DNA of 64,000 bases from Spirulina sp. SIO3F2 (GTDB lineage: Bacteria > Cyanobacteriota > Cyanobacteriia > Cyanobacteriales > Spirulinaceae): contig JAAHHN010000007.1 of the NCBI GenBank assembly GCA_010672165.1, forward strand, positions 1-64,000, written 5' to 3'. Below the pieces are notes generated by a model, which was not told the origin of the DNA, ran no database searches, and saw only the letters and a list, made by a program, of their open reading frames with translations. Positions 1-9,830 of the stretch are shown here, one piece after another. The stretch's first letter is position 1. Each line of letters begins with the position of its first letter. The position numbers and the translations under genes are program-made.

Positions 1-650
1 TGAAGAGAGATTTAAGCAGAACAGTAATTTATGCTAACGGTGATGGTCTTGTCAGTAGCCTAAACGTTCATACTGGAGATTTTATCAATGCTCAATGGGG
101 TTATAAAGAACCTCTCATCAGACTAACTGAGAATATCGTGTTTAAGGCTTTCGTTGACCAAGCTAGATTGAATGATGTAGAAATTGGCGATCGCACTATA
201 GTGCGCTTAATTGCTTACCCCGGAGAAACTTTTTCGGGACAAGTAATAAAGATTAATCCGACTGTTCAAACAGAAGAGACGAGAGTTGCAAAGGTGACAG
301 TAGATCGGCAATATACTTATTCAGTATGGATTGAAATGGACTCACTTCAGATGCCAACTGGGTTACAGGGATATGTTGAGTTTAATAAGAATAACGTTTC
401 CTTGGTCATTCCAGAAAGTGCAGTGACTCATTTGTCTGGAGGTGAAGGAATGGTAATGGTCGTGTCTGGAGGTGAAGAGAAAGCAATTGTGAGAAAAGTG
501 AAGGTAGGGAGGACATTTGATAACCAGCGAGAAGTCCTAGAGGGTTTGACAGTTGGAGAACAGGTGGCACTTCATCCTAGAGCATTAGAACCTGATGATT
601 CCTTAGCATTAGAGGAGCTAGAAGCAGAGACGAAAGGCGATCGCTTGTAA
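1..650 (+). CDS. HlyD-family membrane fusion (periplasmic adaptor) protein, C-terminal part
   Basis: The reading frame is open from base 3, so the gene starts outside the window and about 215 C-terminal residues are visible. An internal GTG at 138 lies inside the conserved fold and is not the start. Visible order: the second half of a lipoyl-like hairpin (GDGLVSSLNVHTGDFI), a beta-barrel region (GETFSGQVIKINPTV) and a membrane-proximal region with the family's late motif (VLEGLTVGEQVALHP). Such proteins link an inner-membrane exporter (ABC or RND) to an outer-membrane channel. The transporter must lie upstream. The glycan genes downstream suggest export of an envelope polymer or glycolipid, which is inference. 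Confidence 0.8.
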   Translation, partial: KRDLSRTVIYANGDGLVSSLNVHTGDFINAQWGYKEPLIRLTENIVFKAFVDQARLNDVEIGDRTIVRLIAYPGETFSGQVIKINPTVQTEETRVAKVTVDRQYTYSVWIEMDSLQMPTGLQGYVEFNKNNVSLVIPESAVTHLSGGEGMVMVVSGGEEKAIVRKVKVGRTFDNQREVLEGLTVGEQVALHPRALEPDDSLALEELEAETKGDRL

Positions 651-687
651 TTGTCAAGTTGAATTGGGATAAGATGACTATTTTGTA

Positions 688-2127
688 ATGAATAGAGTTC
701 AGCCGAAACATTGGTTTAACCGAGAAACAATTACCCTTTTAACGGGATTGTTCCTTTTGGTTCTGGGCTCTATCTTTCCTTGGTATCAGTTACCGCCTGA
801 ATCTTTAGAAATATTTGATACTAATCTGCTGCTCGCTAAGATAGCCAGAGTGTTGACGGCTTTATTGGCTATTTGGACTTTAGTTTTGGCTTTATTCTCT
901 GGAATTAGCCGTCTACCTCGTTTTCCATTCTGGGTAGGATTTATTGTAGTGCTCTTGTTTCCTTATTTTATTACTACCTGGTCTCCAACCGTTAGTTATT
1001 TAACCGAATCTTACTTCGAACAAGGACGAACAGTATCCTCACAAATAGAGAGAAAATATTCTCAGATTCAGGCGCAGTGGAAACAAAACCTAGTTATAAG
1101 TGAATCCAAACCAACCCAATCGACTTTTTATTTTTCTATATCAGATAGCCGTTTTTTTCAAATGCCATCTTGGGAACAAGTTTTTCTCGATGGCTTTGGC
1201 TACAGGAATAGTTTTTTTGCTTTTATTGGAAAAGGTTGGAGTTTGACGGCGATCGCGCTAGTAATGATATTAATGGGACTCTATCTGAAGATAACTTCCC
1301 CTGGACTATGTTTCTTTTTGCAGGATATGAAATGGTTGGTTCCCGGCGTCAGTTTATTGCTGGTTATCATAGTTTTTCAGATAATTTCAGCTAATATTGT
1401 TAACCATAAACTCGATACTTTATTTGCTAAAGGACAGTACCAACAAGTTATCTCTCTAAGCCAAACTATAGAATCTTGGTATCCTCCTTTAAAGGGAGAT
1501 GAGGTCTTTCTCCGACGTTTAGCAGAATCTGGGTTTTATAGCGATGAACCAGAGCCAGCTTTGGTTGATTTTGTTAAGGGATTAGAAAGATATCGTGTTG
1601 GGGATTTTAATAAAGCACAAAGCTACTTTCAACAGTCTCTCGAACTCCAACCCAATCGCTTTTTGGTCAGAGGATATCTAACATCAGCATTAATTAATGA
1701 AGCGGTTGAATATTCCCAATATTCTGACGGACCAAAATTACCTGTTGCATCTTCAGCTTTGCCCTATCGAGCCAACTTCCTAGATAGTAGTCAAGCTCAA
1801 GAAAGACCGAACAGTAAAAGACCAAATAGAACAGCAGAGCTTTTGGAAAAAGCACTAGAAGTTTTTCCCAGTAATATAGAGGTACTGTATGACTTGATGT
1901 TGACTCAAGCTATCAATGGAAAATTTAGCCAATCAGCCGAAATTGCTCAACAACTAATAGAATTACAGCAATACTCTCAGCAACCTAATATTTCCTTATT
2001 AGGCCAAGCATATCTACACTTAAGCTGGAGAGACTATCGAAATGGCGATGTAAAACAGGCCTGGAAGCGATATCGACAATCGATTGATCCTAGAGTCTGG
2101 AACCCAACTAGAAATTCATCGCAATAA
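688..2127 (+). CDS. Multi-spanning membrane protein with C-terminal TPR region
   Basis: A 479-residue protein not assigned to a named family. About five hydrophobic segments lie near residues 16-35, 47-76, 79-98, 186-203 and 216-238. A soluble C-terminal half (about 245-479) holds TPR-like helical pairs, for example VGDFNKAQSYFQQSLELQP and a second pair near 384-428. It starts 37 bases after the HlyD gene with no strong ribosome site and ends just before the FkbM gene, so it is probably co-transcribed. TPR membrane proteins in such loci often scaffold glycan assembly; nothing here shows a catalytic site. Confidence 0.75.
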   Translation: MNRVQPKHWFNRETITLLTGLFLLVLGSIFPWYQLPPESLEIFDTNLLLAKIARVLTALLAIWTLVLALFSGISRLPRFPFWVGFIVVLLFPYFITTWSPTVSYLTESYFEQGRTVSSQIERKYSQIQAQWKQNLVISESKPTQSTFYFSISDSRFFQMPSWEQVFLDGFGYRNSFFAFIGKGWSLTAIALVMILMGLYLKITSPGLCFFLQDMKWLVPGVSLLLVIIVFQIISANIVNHKLDTLFAKGQYQQVISLSQTIESWYPPLKGDEVFLRRLAESGFYSDEPEPALVDFVKGLERYRVGDFNKAQSYFQQSLELQPNRFLVRGYLTSALINEAVEYSQYSDGPKLPVASSALPYRANFLDSSQAQERPNSKRPNRTAELLEKALEVFPSNIEVLYDLMLTQAINGKFSQSAEIAQQLIELQQYSQQPNISLLGQAYLHLSWRDYRNGDVKQAWKRYRQSIDPRVWNPTRNSSQ

Positions 2128-2173
2128 ATTATCCAACGATTTACTACAAGAAGATATTAATGAGGTTTTGCCC

Positions 2174-3088
2174 ATGTCTAGTTACGATCCATCTTTCCAA
2201 GATCGTCTGCGCTTAAAGATTAGCCTAATTACCGAGCAACACTTGAAATTTCCAAGAAAAACGATTCCTTATCTATTATCTTTTATCTTTTGTAAAGTAT
2301 TAGATGTGCTGTTGGGAACACGAAAGAAAAGTGCAACAAAACGTATTAGAGGAATCACCTATCAACTCGATACCCAAGACTTGATAGATTTTAGATTGTT
2401 TTACTTTGGTTGTAATGAAAATCATCTCATAAATTATCTTCAAAATCAAATTAAAGAAAATCATACTGTATTATGGGATATCGGGGTAAATATTGGCTCA
2501 GTGTCTTTACCATTAATTGCAGCTTGTCCTAACTTGCAAATTCATGCTTTTGAAGCATCGCCACCAGTCTTCGAGCGATTGAAAATTAATGTCGATCTTA
2601 ATGGATTGACAAGAATTAAACTTCATAAAATTGCTTTGGGAAATGAATGTAGAGTAGTTGATTTTTTTGTCAGTTCAATGGTTAGAAATAGTGGTGTAGG
2701 CTCCTTGGCGAGCACGAGCAATAGCACCAATGTTCCTGTTCAAGTTGATTGTTATACTGGCGACCATATTATAGAAAAGAAAATAGCCATTGAACCTTCA
2801 CTGATTAAGATAGATGTAGAAGGCTTTGAATATGAAGTTTTAGCCGGTATGAGATCATTACTAAAAACTGCTGCTAACCTAAAAATCGTTTTTGAACACG
2901 AACCATATCGATTAAAGGAAAGAGGAATGCGCCCTGACAAAATCGTTAATATGCTCATGGATTATGGTTATGAAATGTATCTGATTTCACACCAAGATGC
3001 TTTTTACAATATTTCCCAAAACTCCCTAAAGAAATTTGAATTATCAATGCTAAAACATAAATGTGATTTTGTTGCCATCCGAGAATAG
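2174..3088 (+). CDS. FkbM-family SAM-dependent methyltransferase
   Basis: FkbM proteins O-methylate sugars or other small acceptors. The sequence shows the SAM-binding strand-loop (VLWDIGVNIGSVSLPL), the acidic residue after strand 2 (IHAFEASPPVFERL) and the family signature IKIDVEGFEYEVLAGM. An upstream in-frame ATG at 2084 would overlap the previous gene by 44 bases. I chose ATG 2174 because GAGG at 2162-2165 sits nine bases ahead and the predicted fold begins after it. The protein is then 304 residues. Context in a run of glycan genes suggests methylation of an exported saccharide. Family call is firm; substrate unknown. Confidence 0.85.
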   Translation: MSSYDPSFQDRLRLKISLITEQHLKFPRKTIPYLLSFIFCKVLDVLLGTRKKSATKRIRGITYQLDTQDLIDFRLFYFGCNENHLINYLQNQIKENHTVLWDIGVNIGSVSLPLIAACPNLQIHAFEASPPVFERLKINVDLNGLTRIKLHKIALGNECRVVDFFVSSMVRNSGVGSLASTSNSTNVPVQVDCYTGDHIIEKKIAIEPSLIKIDVEGFEYEVLAGMRSLLKTAANLKIVFEHEPYRLKERGMRPDKIVNMLMDYGYEMYLISHQDAFYNISQNSLKKFELSMLKHKCDFVAIRE

Positions 3089-3164
3089 ATTGAGTGATTT
3101 CTAGTATCAATTAAAAAAAAAATTTGTATTCATGATGTAAAAGGCAGAAGATTGGGTTGCGTTA

Positions 3165-6100
3165 ATGAAGGTTTTAAACCGTTGGCTATCATTAGGAATT
3201 ATTTTAATCTTAGGCTGTTTTCTAGGGCTGTTAGGAAATTCTATATGGGATCAATTGCCATCTGCTGTCAATCGTGTTGATTGGTCGTCCGAAGCACAAT
3301 GGATTACCTCACAAGAAACAACCTATCGTTTTTTTGCAACTCGTCGGTTTAGCCTATCCGATCCCCCACGGTCGGGTTGGTTGCGCGTCAGCGCCGATAA
3401 TGACTTTGTTCTCTACGTTAATGGTAGAGTGGTGGCCCAAGAACTCAGTTATCAAAGCCAAATTCCCCGCAATTCTTTGGGTTTAGCCGCAAAAATTAGC
3501 GACCCATTTCAGAAGTTTAATGATGGTGTAGCTTACAATCTATATGCCAGTGACTGGATTCAGATGCCCTATCCCAGAGACTGGAAGTTAACCTCCTATG
3601 TCGATATTAGTTCTTACCTACAAACAGGTAAAAATGTTATTGGTTTAGAAGTCCAAAACAGCACAAAAAAACCGCGTGTTGTGCTTGAGGGCACTGTTTA
3701 TACCTTGGCAGAATCAGCGCCCATCAATTTAACAACAGGGGCAACCCCTTGGCGAGTTTCCGCACTTTCTTATAATCACCAGCGCCTCAAATGGTCTGAC
3801 CCTCATTATTCAGATGAAAGCTGGCTGGATGCGAAGCAACTCGGTAGAGTCACAGAAGCTACTTACAGTAGATTGAGCAAGAATTTATTTAGCCGTCCTT
3901 TACAAGGAAATTGGATTGCAGGAGATGAAAATTCTCAGGGAGAAGTATGGCTAAGAGGGTTGTGGGAGATACCCAATAAACAATCGTCGCGTGCTTTTAT
4001 TCGCGTAGCAGGAGATCGGGACTTTTATTTACTTATAAATGATCTGCTTGTAAACCGTTTTGTTGGCAAGCAGTTAGACCTTTCGGGGCCGGCTACTTTG
4101 GATGATCAGGGTCAGCTCGTCCGTTTTAATGGTACCCAGCTATATTTGATCGAGGTAACTAATTTTCTAAGACCTGGTATTAATACTATTGGGGTACGTT
4201 TAGCACGTCTTCTAGATCCTGACTGGTCAGCGACAAAAAATGGTGTCTTGACTCCCACAGGCGCGATTCAATTTTTCTTAGATGGATGGGTGGAAACAGA
4301 CCGAGGTGAAATGATAGCTCCGATCGCCACCGATGCTAACTGGATGACCTTAACCGAGCCAGTTTCTGGTTGGACGGAGGGGAAAGGTACGGGAGAACCG
4401 GCGATCGCCATGCAGTTACCACAATCCCAAGAGTTTAAATACAACATTCAAGGTGATGGCTATCTGTTTAACTATCCTAATTATCTCTGGCATCAAGGTC
4501 TTTGGTGTGCGGGAGGGATAATTAGCACGTTGATTTATGCCTGGGGTTTTGGGCGATTTTGGTTGGCACGTCAGAATGGCTGGTGGGATAGTCTTGGTGC
4601 TGGAACTGCTTTACTGCTGCCAGGAACCCTATTTTTAATGGGTATCGGCTTGCTCAAACACCGCTATGCTGAGGCGGAAAAAGGATTATTATTTGCTCAA
4701 CCCCAAAGTAATGCTCTCATTTTGCTTACCTTTATAGCGATCGTTTTGCTAACGCTACTTTGGAGTCAGATTAGACAAAACTCACCAACATGGCATCACT
4801 TGACTCTGTGCTTTTTATTGGGCTTAATGATCTGTATTGGTTTGGGTTGGGCAACTGGAGGAAATGCTGTCGCGATTCTTTTAGCTGCAATCGGCATTTT
4901 AGTTTTAACGCTAATAAGTTTGTGGGGAGGTGATCGCCTCCGAGACAGCTACGGGAGACTGCGACAAACATGGCCCACTTGGGGTCACTGGGTTTTGTTA
5001 GGGGCGATCGCCATTATTGGTTTTAGTCTGAGGGTTTACAACCTGGATTTTGCCGATTTAGACCCGGATGAAAATGTTTCTCTAGATGCCGTGCGGGGAA
5101 TTCTCCGCACTGGCGCTCCCATTACTACTGCTGAGATTTGGTATACTCGCAGTCCTTTCTTTCACTATCTACTCGCTTTATGGTTAAGGATTGTTGGCGA
5201 CTCGTTCACCAATGCTCGCTTTCTATCCGTTCTTTGGGGTACAGCAACCTTGATTGTAGTCTATATTTTTACTCACCAAGTTACGGGAAAAGTCTGGATT
5301 GCTCTCATCGTCACAGCACTGTTAGCACTTGATCCTTGGGAAATATGGTATTCGCGTAATATTCGTTTCTATCAAGCAACTCAGTGCTTGTATTTGCTCT
5401 CTTTTTGGTTGTTTTTCAGAGGCTTTATGCAACGTGCAGGAAAATGGTATCAGCACCTATTTTTTTTGTCCGTAACGTTAATGTTGCTCTCCCAAGAAGC
5501 AACTCTGACTTTGCTGCCAGTATTTTTCTTGGGCTTTTTCTATTTCTATCGACCTTTCCGATGGTCTAGCGACTGGTCAATTATTCTCGGGTTTGTGATG
5601 ACAATGGGAGTGTTTTCCTATAATGCGACTTTCTTCATTGTCAAAACATTAACACCCTTGGCGGGATTATCCTCAATGACCATCTCATTTATCAAATTTC
5701 GAATTTTCTATGTTTCATTTTTCGCCAATGAATTTTTAGTGGGTTTTAACCGAATGCATATCCTATATAGCTGTCTGTTTTTCGCAGGATTGCTCTACTT
5801 TATTATCTGCAAAAATAGTAAGATAGCATTTTTTTATAGTAGTGTTATTATTAACTTGATTTTACTCACTCTTCTCGTAGCCTTACGAGCTTCACGATAC
5901 ACCTATCCTTTTTATCCTTTATTGATAATGCTATCTGTATACGGAATATTTTGTATTGCAGAAAGCCTAGACAAAAATCTGGAATCACTCTGGAAAAAGC
6001 CACTATTTATCAAAGGTATTGCCACAACTTTTGCATTCTTATTATTGCTCGGAAATATAGAGCCTGGACGTATATTAAACAGCTATAATGAGTCGATTAC

Positions 6101-6533
6101 AGCTCGTCATCTTCAGGTGTCCGAATATATCCGAGAGCATTGGCGAGATGGAGATGTTGTTATTTCTAATGTTCCCGCAGTACATGCTAATACCCTAGGT
6201 GGCGCAGATTACTATGTTCCCCATAGAGGGTCATTCTTTGATGCTGTTTATTGGAAGAACGGACGTTTAATCGACCGATGGGAGGGTCGTCAATTATTAA
6301 CTAATCCAGATCAATTCAGTCATATTTTAGCAAAAGCTAATCGAGTTTGGATTCACCTCATACATCAACCCCAATTACCAAAGGATTATGACTTTGCCAA
6401 ATTTCATGCTCTTTTACGAACCACAGGCCAGCCCGTCTTAGAGACTTTTGGCACTGACCTACGTCTTTGGCAAAAAGATGATGGTTTGCTTCGGACTCTT
6501 CCGAATCGAGGTAGAGATTTGGGAGCTTATTAA
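3165..6533 (+). CDS. GT39-like polytopic glycosyltransferase with large N-terminal beta-sandwich region
   Basis: An 1122-residue protein, about twice the usual length for ArnT/PMT-type lipid-linked sugar transferases. One N-terminal membrane anchor (about 8-28) is followed by roughly 380 residues containing two jelly-roll-like units (SADNDFVLYVNGRVVAQE and VAGDRDFYLLINDLLVNRF), similar to sandwich domains of rhamnosidase-type enzymes. From about 430 there are many membrane segments. The acidic DPDE at residues 633-636, just after a membrane helix, matches the catalytic loop of GT39/GT83 enzymes. A soluble tail follows. It probably moves a sugar from a polyprenyl phosphate donor to an envelope acceptor on the periplasmic side; donor and acceptor are unknown. 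Confidence 0.8.
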   Translation: MKVLNRWLSLGIILILGCFLGLLGNSIWDQLPSAVNRVDWSSEAQWITSQETTYRFFATRRFSLSDPPRSGWLRVSADNDFVLYVNGRVVAQELSYQSQIPRNSLGLAAKISDPFQKFNDGVAYNLYASDWIQMPYPRDWKLTSYVDISSYLQTGKNVIGLEVQNSTKKPRVVLEGTVYTLAESAPINLTTGATPWRVSALSYNHQRLKWSDPHYSDESWLDAKQLGRVTEATYSRLSKNLFSRPLQGNWIAGDENSQGEVWLRGLWEIPNKQSSRAFIRVAGDRDFYLLINDLLVNRFVGKQLDLSGPATLDDQGQLVRFNGTQLYLIEVTNFLRPGINTIGVRLARLLDPDWSATKNGVLTPTGAIQFFLDGWVETDRGEMIAPIATDANWMTLTEPVSGWTEGKGTGEPAIAMQLPQSQEFKYNIQGDGYLFNYPNYLWHQGLWCAGGIISTLIYAWGFGRFWLARQNGWWDSLGAGTALLLPGTLFLMGIGLLKHRYAEAEKGLLFAQPQSNALILLTFIAIVLLTLLWSQIRQNSPTWHHLTLCFLLGLMICIGLGWATGGNAVAILLAAIGILVLTLISLWGGDRLRDSYGRLRQTWPTWGHWVLLGAIAIIGFSLRVYNLDFADLDPDENVSLDAVRGILRTGAPITTAEIWYTRSPFFHYLLALWLRIVGDSFTNARFLSVLWGTATLIVVYIFTHQVTGKVWIALIVTALLALDPWEIWYSRNIRFYQATQCLYLLSFWLFFRGFMQRAGKWYQHLFFLSVTLMLLSQEATLTLLPVFFLGFFYFYRPFRWSSDWSIILGFVMTMGVFSYNATFFIVKTLTPLAGLSSMTISFIKFRIFYVSFFANEFLVGFNRMHILYSCLFFAGLLYFIICKNSKIAFFYSSVIINLILLTLLVALRASRYTYPFYPLLIMLSVYGIFCIAESLDKNLESLWKKPLFIKGIATTFAFLLLLGNIEPGRILNSYNESITARHLQVSEYIREHWRDGDVVISNVPAVHANTLGGADYYVPHRGSFFDAVYWKNGRLIDRWEGRQLLTNPDQFSHILAKANRVWIHLIHQPQLPKDYDFAKFHALLRTTGQPVLETFGTDLRLWQKDDGLLRTLPNRGRDLGAY

Positions 6534-6567
6534 GAGTATCGAATCTATTACTGAGACAGCTTGATTA

Positions 6568-7539
6568 ATGAAGTCAAAACTGTTTTTTATTCTGAAAATA
6601 ATAGTTAGTCTAGGACTTCTTGCTCTAATCTTCTTCCATGTAGATATCGATCGAGCTTGGAGACAGTTCCAGACGCTTAGATTATCATTTTTAGGGTTTG
6701 CTCTCCTCTACTACACAGGCTTACAATGGTTGAGTTGCCTACGCTGGCAGATTATCCTGCGATCTGCCAATCATTTAGTACCAATGAGTAGTCTGCTTAG
6801 TAGCTATTTTGCCGGAATGTTTCTTAACTTTTTTCTCCCCAGTTCCCTGGGTGGAGATGTTTATCGTATCTATCGAATCGCTAATGCAACACAAGACTCG
6901 GAGACAGCAGTTGTATCTGTATTTTTGGAGCGCTTTACAGGTCTTGCTGCTTTATCAGCTTTAGCTGTATTGGGTTTACCTCCTGTTTTTAAGGTAGTAG
7001 GACGTTGGGATATTGTCATACTGTTTTTGGGTTGCGTTGCTGCTTTAGTCGGAGGAGTGCTGCTAATTGTCAGTCCCAGGCTATTAATTTGGGCAGAACC
7101 TTGGCTACAAAAGTTGCGCCTGAATAGTTTGGCAGCTCGCTTGGCTAAAATTCAACTTCTTCTGAGACAATTCGCTCAACATCGTCAAGCTTTACTTAAG
7201 TCGATTGGGCTTTCATTTTTACTACAGCTTGGCATTGTTTACTATCACTATTGGGTCGCCCAAAATCTGAGCATCTTCATTTCCTTTTGGAACCTTTTAG
7301 TGTTTATTCCGATTATTTCAGTTGTTACTTTAATCCCTATTTCTCTGGGAGGATTGGGATTGAAAGAGGGACTGTGGGTTTACTTACTCGGTCGGGTTGC
7401 TTTAAGCTCCGAGCAAGCTCTATTGCTATCATTGACGATTACTTTGCTCGCTTGGCTGCTAAGTCTGCCTGGAGGAGTTATCCTGCTATTAGATTTGGCA
7501 GGGTTTCAACAGGGCAGACAAGAAAAACTCAAGGGTTGA
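6568..7539 (+). CDS. UPF0104 / lysylphosphatidylglycerol-synthase transmembrane-domain protein
   Basis: A 323-residue protein made almost wholly of hydrophobic helices, with the family signature FFLPSSLGGDVYRIYRI near residues 90-106 and a C-terminal GGLGLKEG loop. Members match the flippase half of MprF (lysyl-PG synthase) without the aminoacyl-transferase domain and often sit beside glycosyltransferases. It follows the GT39-like gene by 34 bases and is probably in the same operon. A role in moving or accommodating a lipid-linked sugar is inference. Confidence 0.8.
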   Translation: MKSKLFFILKIIVSLGLLALIFFHVDIDRAWRQFQTLRLSFLGFALLYYTGLQWLSCLRWQIILRSANHLVPMSSLLSSYFAGMFLNFFLPSSLGGDVYRIYRIANATQDSETAVVSVFLERFTGLAALSALAVLGLPPVFKVVGRWDIVILFLGCVAALVGGVLLIVSPRLLIWAEPWLQKLRLNSLAARLAKIQLLLRQFAQHRQALLKSIGLSFLLQLGIVYYHYWVAQNLSIFISFWNLLVFIPIISVVTLIPISLGGLGLKEGLWVYLLGRVALSSEQALLLSLTITLLAWLLSLPGGVILLLDLAGFQQGRQEKLKG

Positions 7540-7998
7540 TAAGCTCAGAGGGTGAAAACGGGCTTGAATCTAACGCCAAGTTTGGCTTTGAGCATTGAAT
7601 ATTGCCTTTGTAGGACTCAGTGTAGCAGTCAGCAATAAGATCACCCCAAACCAGCAATAAGGGGGAATTGAGTTAAACTAAGCCGGACAGTCACCCATCA
7701 CCCTTTACTAGACCAGTGTCTGATAAAACAAAAACACCTCAACATCCTTATAGACTCAAGCATTCTGGGGACAGTAATGGCAAGACTATTGGTAGCATTT
7801 ATAGCCATTTCAATCTTGACTGATGATCATAGGTACTCTTCTCTCAGATATGGGTGTGGATGGTGGCTATCTCAGTTTTGGTAATTATTGCCAATTATCT
7901 CAATCTTAAAAGAAGTAGTTGCTTATCGTGGTGAAGTTTAAAAATGCGCTAGTTTGCTGTGATACAAAGACTGAGCGCTAGTTTAGGAGCACATCACC
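7540..7998 (+). other. Intergenic region, no gene recognised
   Basis: 459 bases without a convincing coding frame. A short open frame running on from the end of the upstream gene in another frame (to about 7598) is not protein-like. The only structure noted is a 10-bp direct repeat near the 3' end, listed separately. Confidence 0.6.
7946..7984 (+). promoter_or_regulatory. Direct repeat GCGCTAGTTT, possible operator
   Basis: GCGCTAGTTT occurs exactly at 7946-7955 and 7975-7984, a 29-base period, directly before the AGGAG ribosome site of the next gene. Repeats of this spacing can bind a regulator, but no known site is matched. Confidence 0.25.
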
Positions 7999-8256
7999 AT
8001 GTCCCCAACTGATATGACTGACACGTTCATCACATTGATTAAGTTCATGGGACTGTTCTCATGTGTATACTTGGGGACGGTTTTGGCATCACGGTTGCCA
8101 CTTTGGATTCCAGCCGCAATTTGTGCTGCTGCTTGGTTTTTATCGCAGGCGGCAGGTGGTGTGATTGCCGATGCGTCTGACTATATTACAGTGGGAACAC
8201 TGATTGGCACTGTTTTTGTCGGCATCCCTCGACGTGTTTTTAAGCTGGGGGCGTAG
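7999..8256 (+). CDS. Small hydrophobic protein, function unknown
   Basis: An 85-residue protein with two or three hydrophobic segments: IKFMGLFSCVYLGTVLAS, LWIPAAICAAAWFLSQAAGG, and a weaker one near the C terminus. AGGAG at 7985-7989 stands nine bases before the ATG, supporting translation. The alternation of glycine and alanine in the helices resembles small inner-membrane proteins. I do not recognise the family. It appears monocistronic, with a small hairpin just downstream. Confidence 0.6.
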   Translation: MSPTDMTDTFITLIKFMGLFSCVYLGTVLASRLPLWIPAAICAAAWFLSQAAGGVIADASDYITVGTLIGTVFVGIPRRVFKLGA

Positions 8257-8296
8257 GCGTTAGCTCCTCAACGATGCTTGTGCTACTCTGAAAACA

Positions 8297-8314
8297 AGGT
8301 GAACCGCTTCACCT
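8297..8314 (+). terminator. Short stem-loop after the 85-residue gene
   Basis: AGGTGAA (8297-8303) and TTCACCT (8308-8314) pair perfectly around a CCGC loop, 41 bases after the stop codon. The following bases (CTTTCCG) are a weak U-tract, so this is at best a poor intrinsic terminator. Confidence 0.35.
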
Positions 8315-8390
8315 CTTTCCGCATTATTGCGGCTGCTGAACAATCTAATCCCTCCATCCTCAGTTGCCTCCCGCAACTGAATTATTGTTC

Positions 8391-9830
8391 ATGCCGCAAC
8401 CCAAAAACTTAACCCGCCTGCTGCGTGCTCTTGCACGTCAGGGGCTAGAGGTTAACTTCAATAACAATATTTATTCCGTCCGCTGGCAACAGGCTCACCA
8501 TCCTTCCGCAGAAGTCCTGATCCCGGCCGAACTCCCCGTCGAGGGTAAAGCCCTGCAACAACTTGCCACCCTCGCTCAAATCCAACATCCAGAGGGAGGT
8601 AAAGTGACAGCTACTCGGGCTACACCCGACTTCCATCCGGGAGATGCAGGGGTAGCGATCGGCTCGGTGATTCAAACCCAAGATCTGGTGATTCCCGCTG
8701 CCGTTGGCTCTGATATTAATTGCGGAATGCGCCTTCATGTGGCCGATCTGACCGTCGATGATTTCTTAAGCCAGCGCGATCGCATTGTTGACCTACTCAA
8801 AGGCGATTATTTCCTGGGTACTCGGAATCTCGCGTTCCTCACAGCCGACTTCCGTGCCCTCTTTGCCGAAGGTCTCCTGGGCTGGCTCGCTACTGCCGAA
8901 ACCCGCCCCCAAGGCAGTCTCCAGCAAACCGATTGGTCGCAACTCTGGTCAGATTGCGATCGCGTTTTTGCCCAAGGCTCTTTGGCTGGTCATCCACGTT
9001 GGAGTCCAGAAGAATTGGTGACAGGTGAGGGCTGGATTCGGGATGGGGACTTAGCCACAATCGGCGGCGGTAACCATTTTGTCGAAGTGCAATGGGTTGA
9101 GCAAGTCTGCGATCGCGCCACAGCCTATGCTTGGGGCGTGCGTGAAGGTCAATTGGCTTTTATGGTGCATTCCGGCTCCCGCACAGTGGGCAAATATATT
9201 GGCCATCAGTGGCGCGATCGAGCACGGGCAGCTTGGGTAGAAGGCGTAGCCTATCCCCCATCCAACTTGTTCTCTCTTTCCAATCAGTCCCAGCCAGATT
9301 TAGTCAAAGACTATCTAGAAGCTGAAGCTACTGCTGCTAACTATGGCTTTCTCAATCGGTTGCTGCTGGCCGAACTTTTACGGCTGCGGCTGCGCCAATG
9401 CTTTGGCGAAGTGGTTGCACCACTGGTTTACGATTTGCCCCACAATCTCACGCTGCCTGATGATGAGGGGTGGATTACCCGTAAAGGAGCTTGTCCGGCG
9501 CTGGCTGGCCAGCCTGTGATTATTCCGGGTTCGATGGGGAGTCCTTCTTATTTGATGCTGGGGCAGGGCAATTCAGACTTTCTCCAATCAGCGTCCCACG
9601 GCGCAGGTCGAGTACAGTCTCGGTTTGCGATCGCGCAACAAGCCCAAAAACAGGGGGAAGCAGCGGTGGGGTTAACCGGAGTGGATTGCATTACTCTACG
9701 TTCAGAGCGCCGCATTGAGGAAGCACCTGCTGCCTACAAACCGATTCAACCGATCATTGATGCTCAAGTGGCGGCGGGTATGGTGACGGCAGTGGCACGA
9801 TTGCAGCCGCTGTTGACGTTTAAAGCTTGA
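8391..9830 (+). CDS. rtcB: RtcB-type RNA ligase
   Basis: RtcB joins 2',3'-cyclic phosphate (or 3'-phosphate) RNA ends to 5'-OH ends using GTP and Mn2+. With ATG 8391 as start (479 residues), the manganese ligands of the family align: Asp108 and Cys111 in SDINCGMR, His229 in GGGNHFVEVQ, His260 in HSGSRTVG and His351 in LPHNLT. The guanylylated histidine is His403 in SHGAGR. A TTG at 8364 could extend it by nine residues, but the ATG is preferred. All catalytic residues are present, so an active ligase is likely. No archease gene or toxin partner adjoins it; its role may be RNA repair or tRNA healing. Confidence 0.9.
   Translation: MPQPKNLTRLLRALARQGLEVNFNNNIYSVRWQQAHHPSAEVLIPAELPVEGKALQQLATLAQIQHPEGGKVTATRATPDFHPGDAGVAIGSVIQTQDLVIPAAVGSDINCGMRLHVADLTVDDFLSQRDRIVDLLKGDYFLGTRNLAFLTADFRALFAEGLLGWLATAETRPQGSLQQTDWSQLWSDCDRVFAQGSLAGHPRWSPEELVTGEGWIRDGDLATIGGGNHFVEVQWVEQVCDRATAYAWGVREGQLAFMVHSGSRTVGKYIGHQWRDRARAAWVEGVAYPPSNLFSLSNQSQPDLVKDYLEAEATAANYGFLNRLLLAELLRLRLRQCFGEVVAPLVYDLPHNLTLPDDEGWITRKGACPALAGQPVIIPGSMGSPSYLMLGQGNSDFLQSASHGAGRVQSRFAIAQQAQKQGEAAVGLTGVDCITLRSERRIEEAPAAYKPIQPIIDAQVAAGMVTAVARLQPLLTFKA

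Noticed and set aside
138-140. GTG as the start of the HlyD gene
   Set aside because: The conserved lipoyl-like hairpin continues upstream in the same frame to the window edge, so the GTG is internal.
8364-8390. TTG start extending rtcB by nine residues
   Set aside because: The extra residues precede the conserved fold and ATG 8391 gives the expected length.
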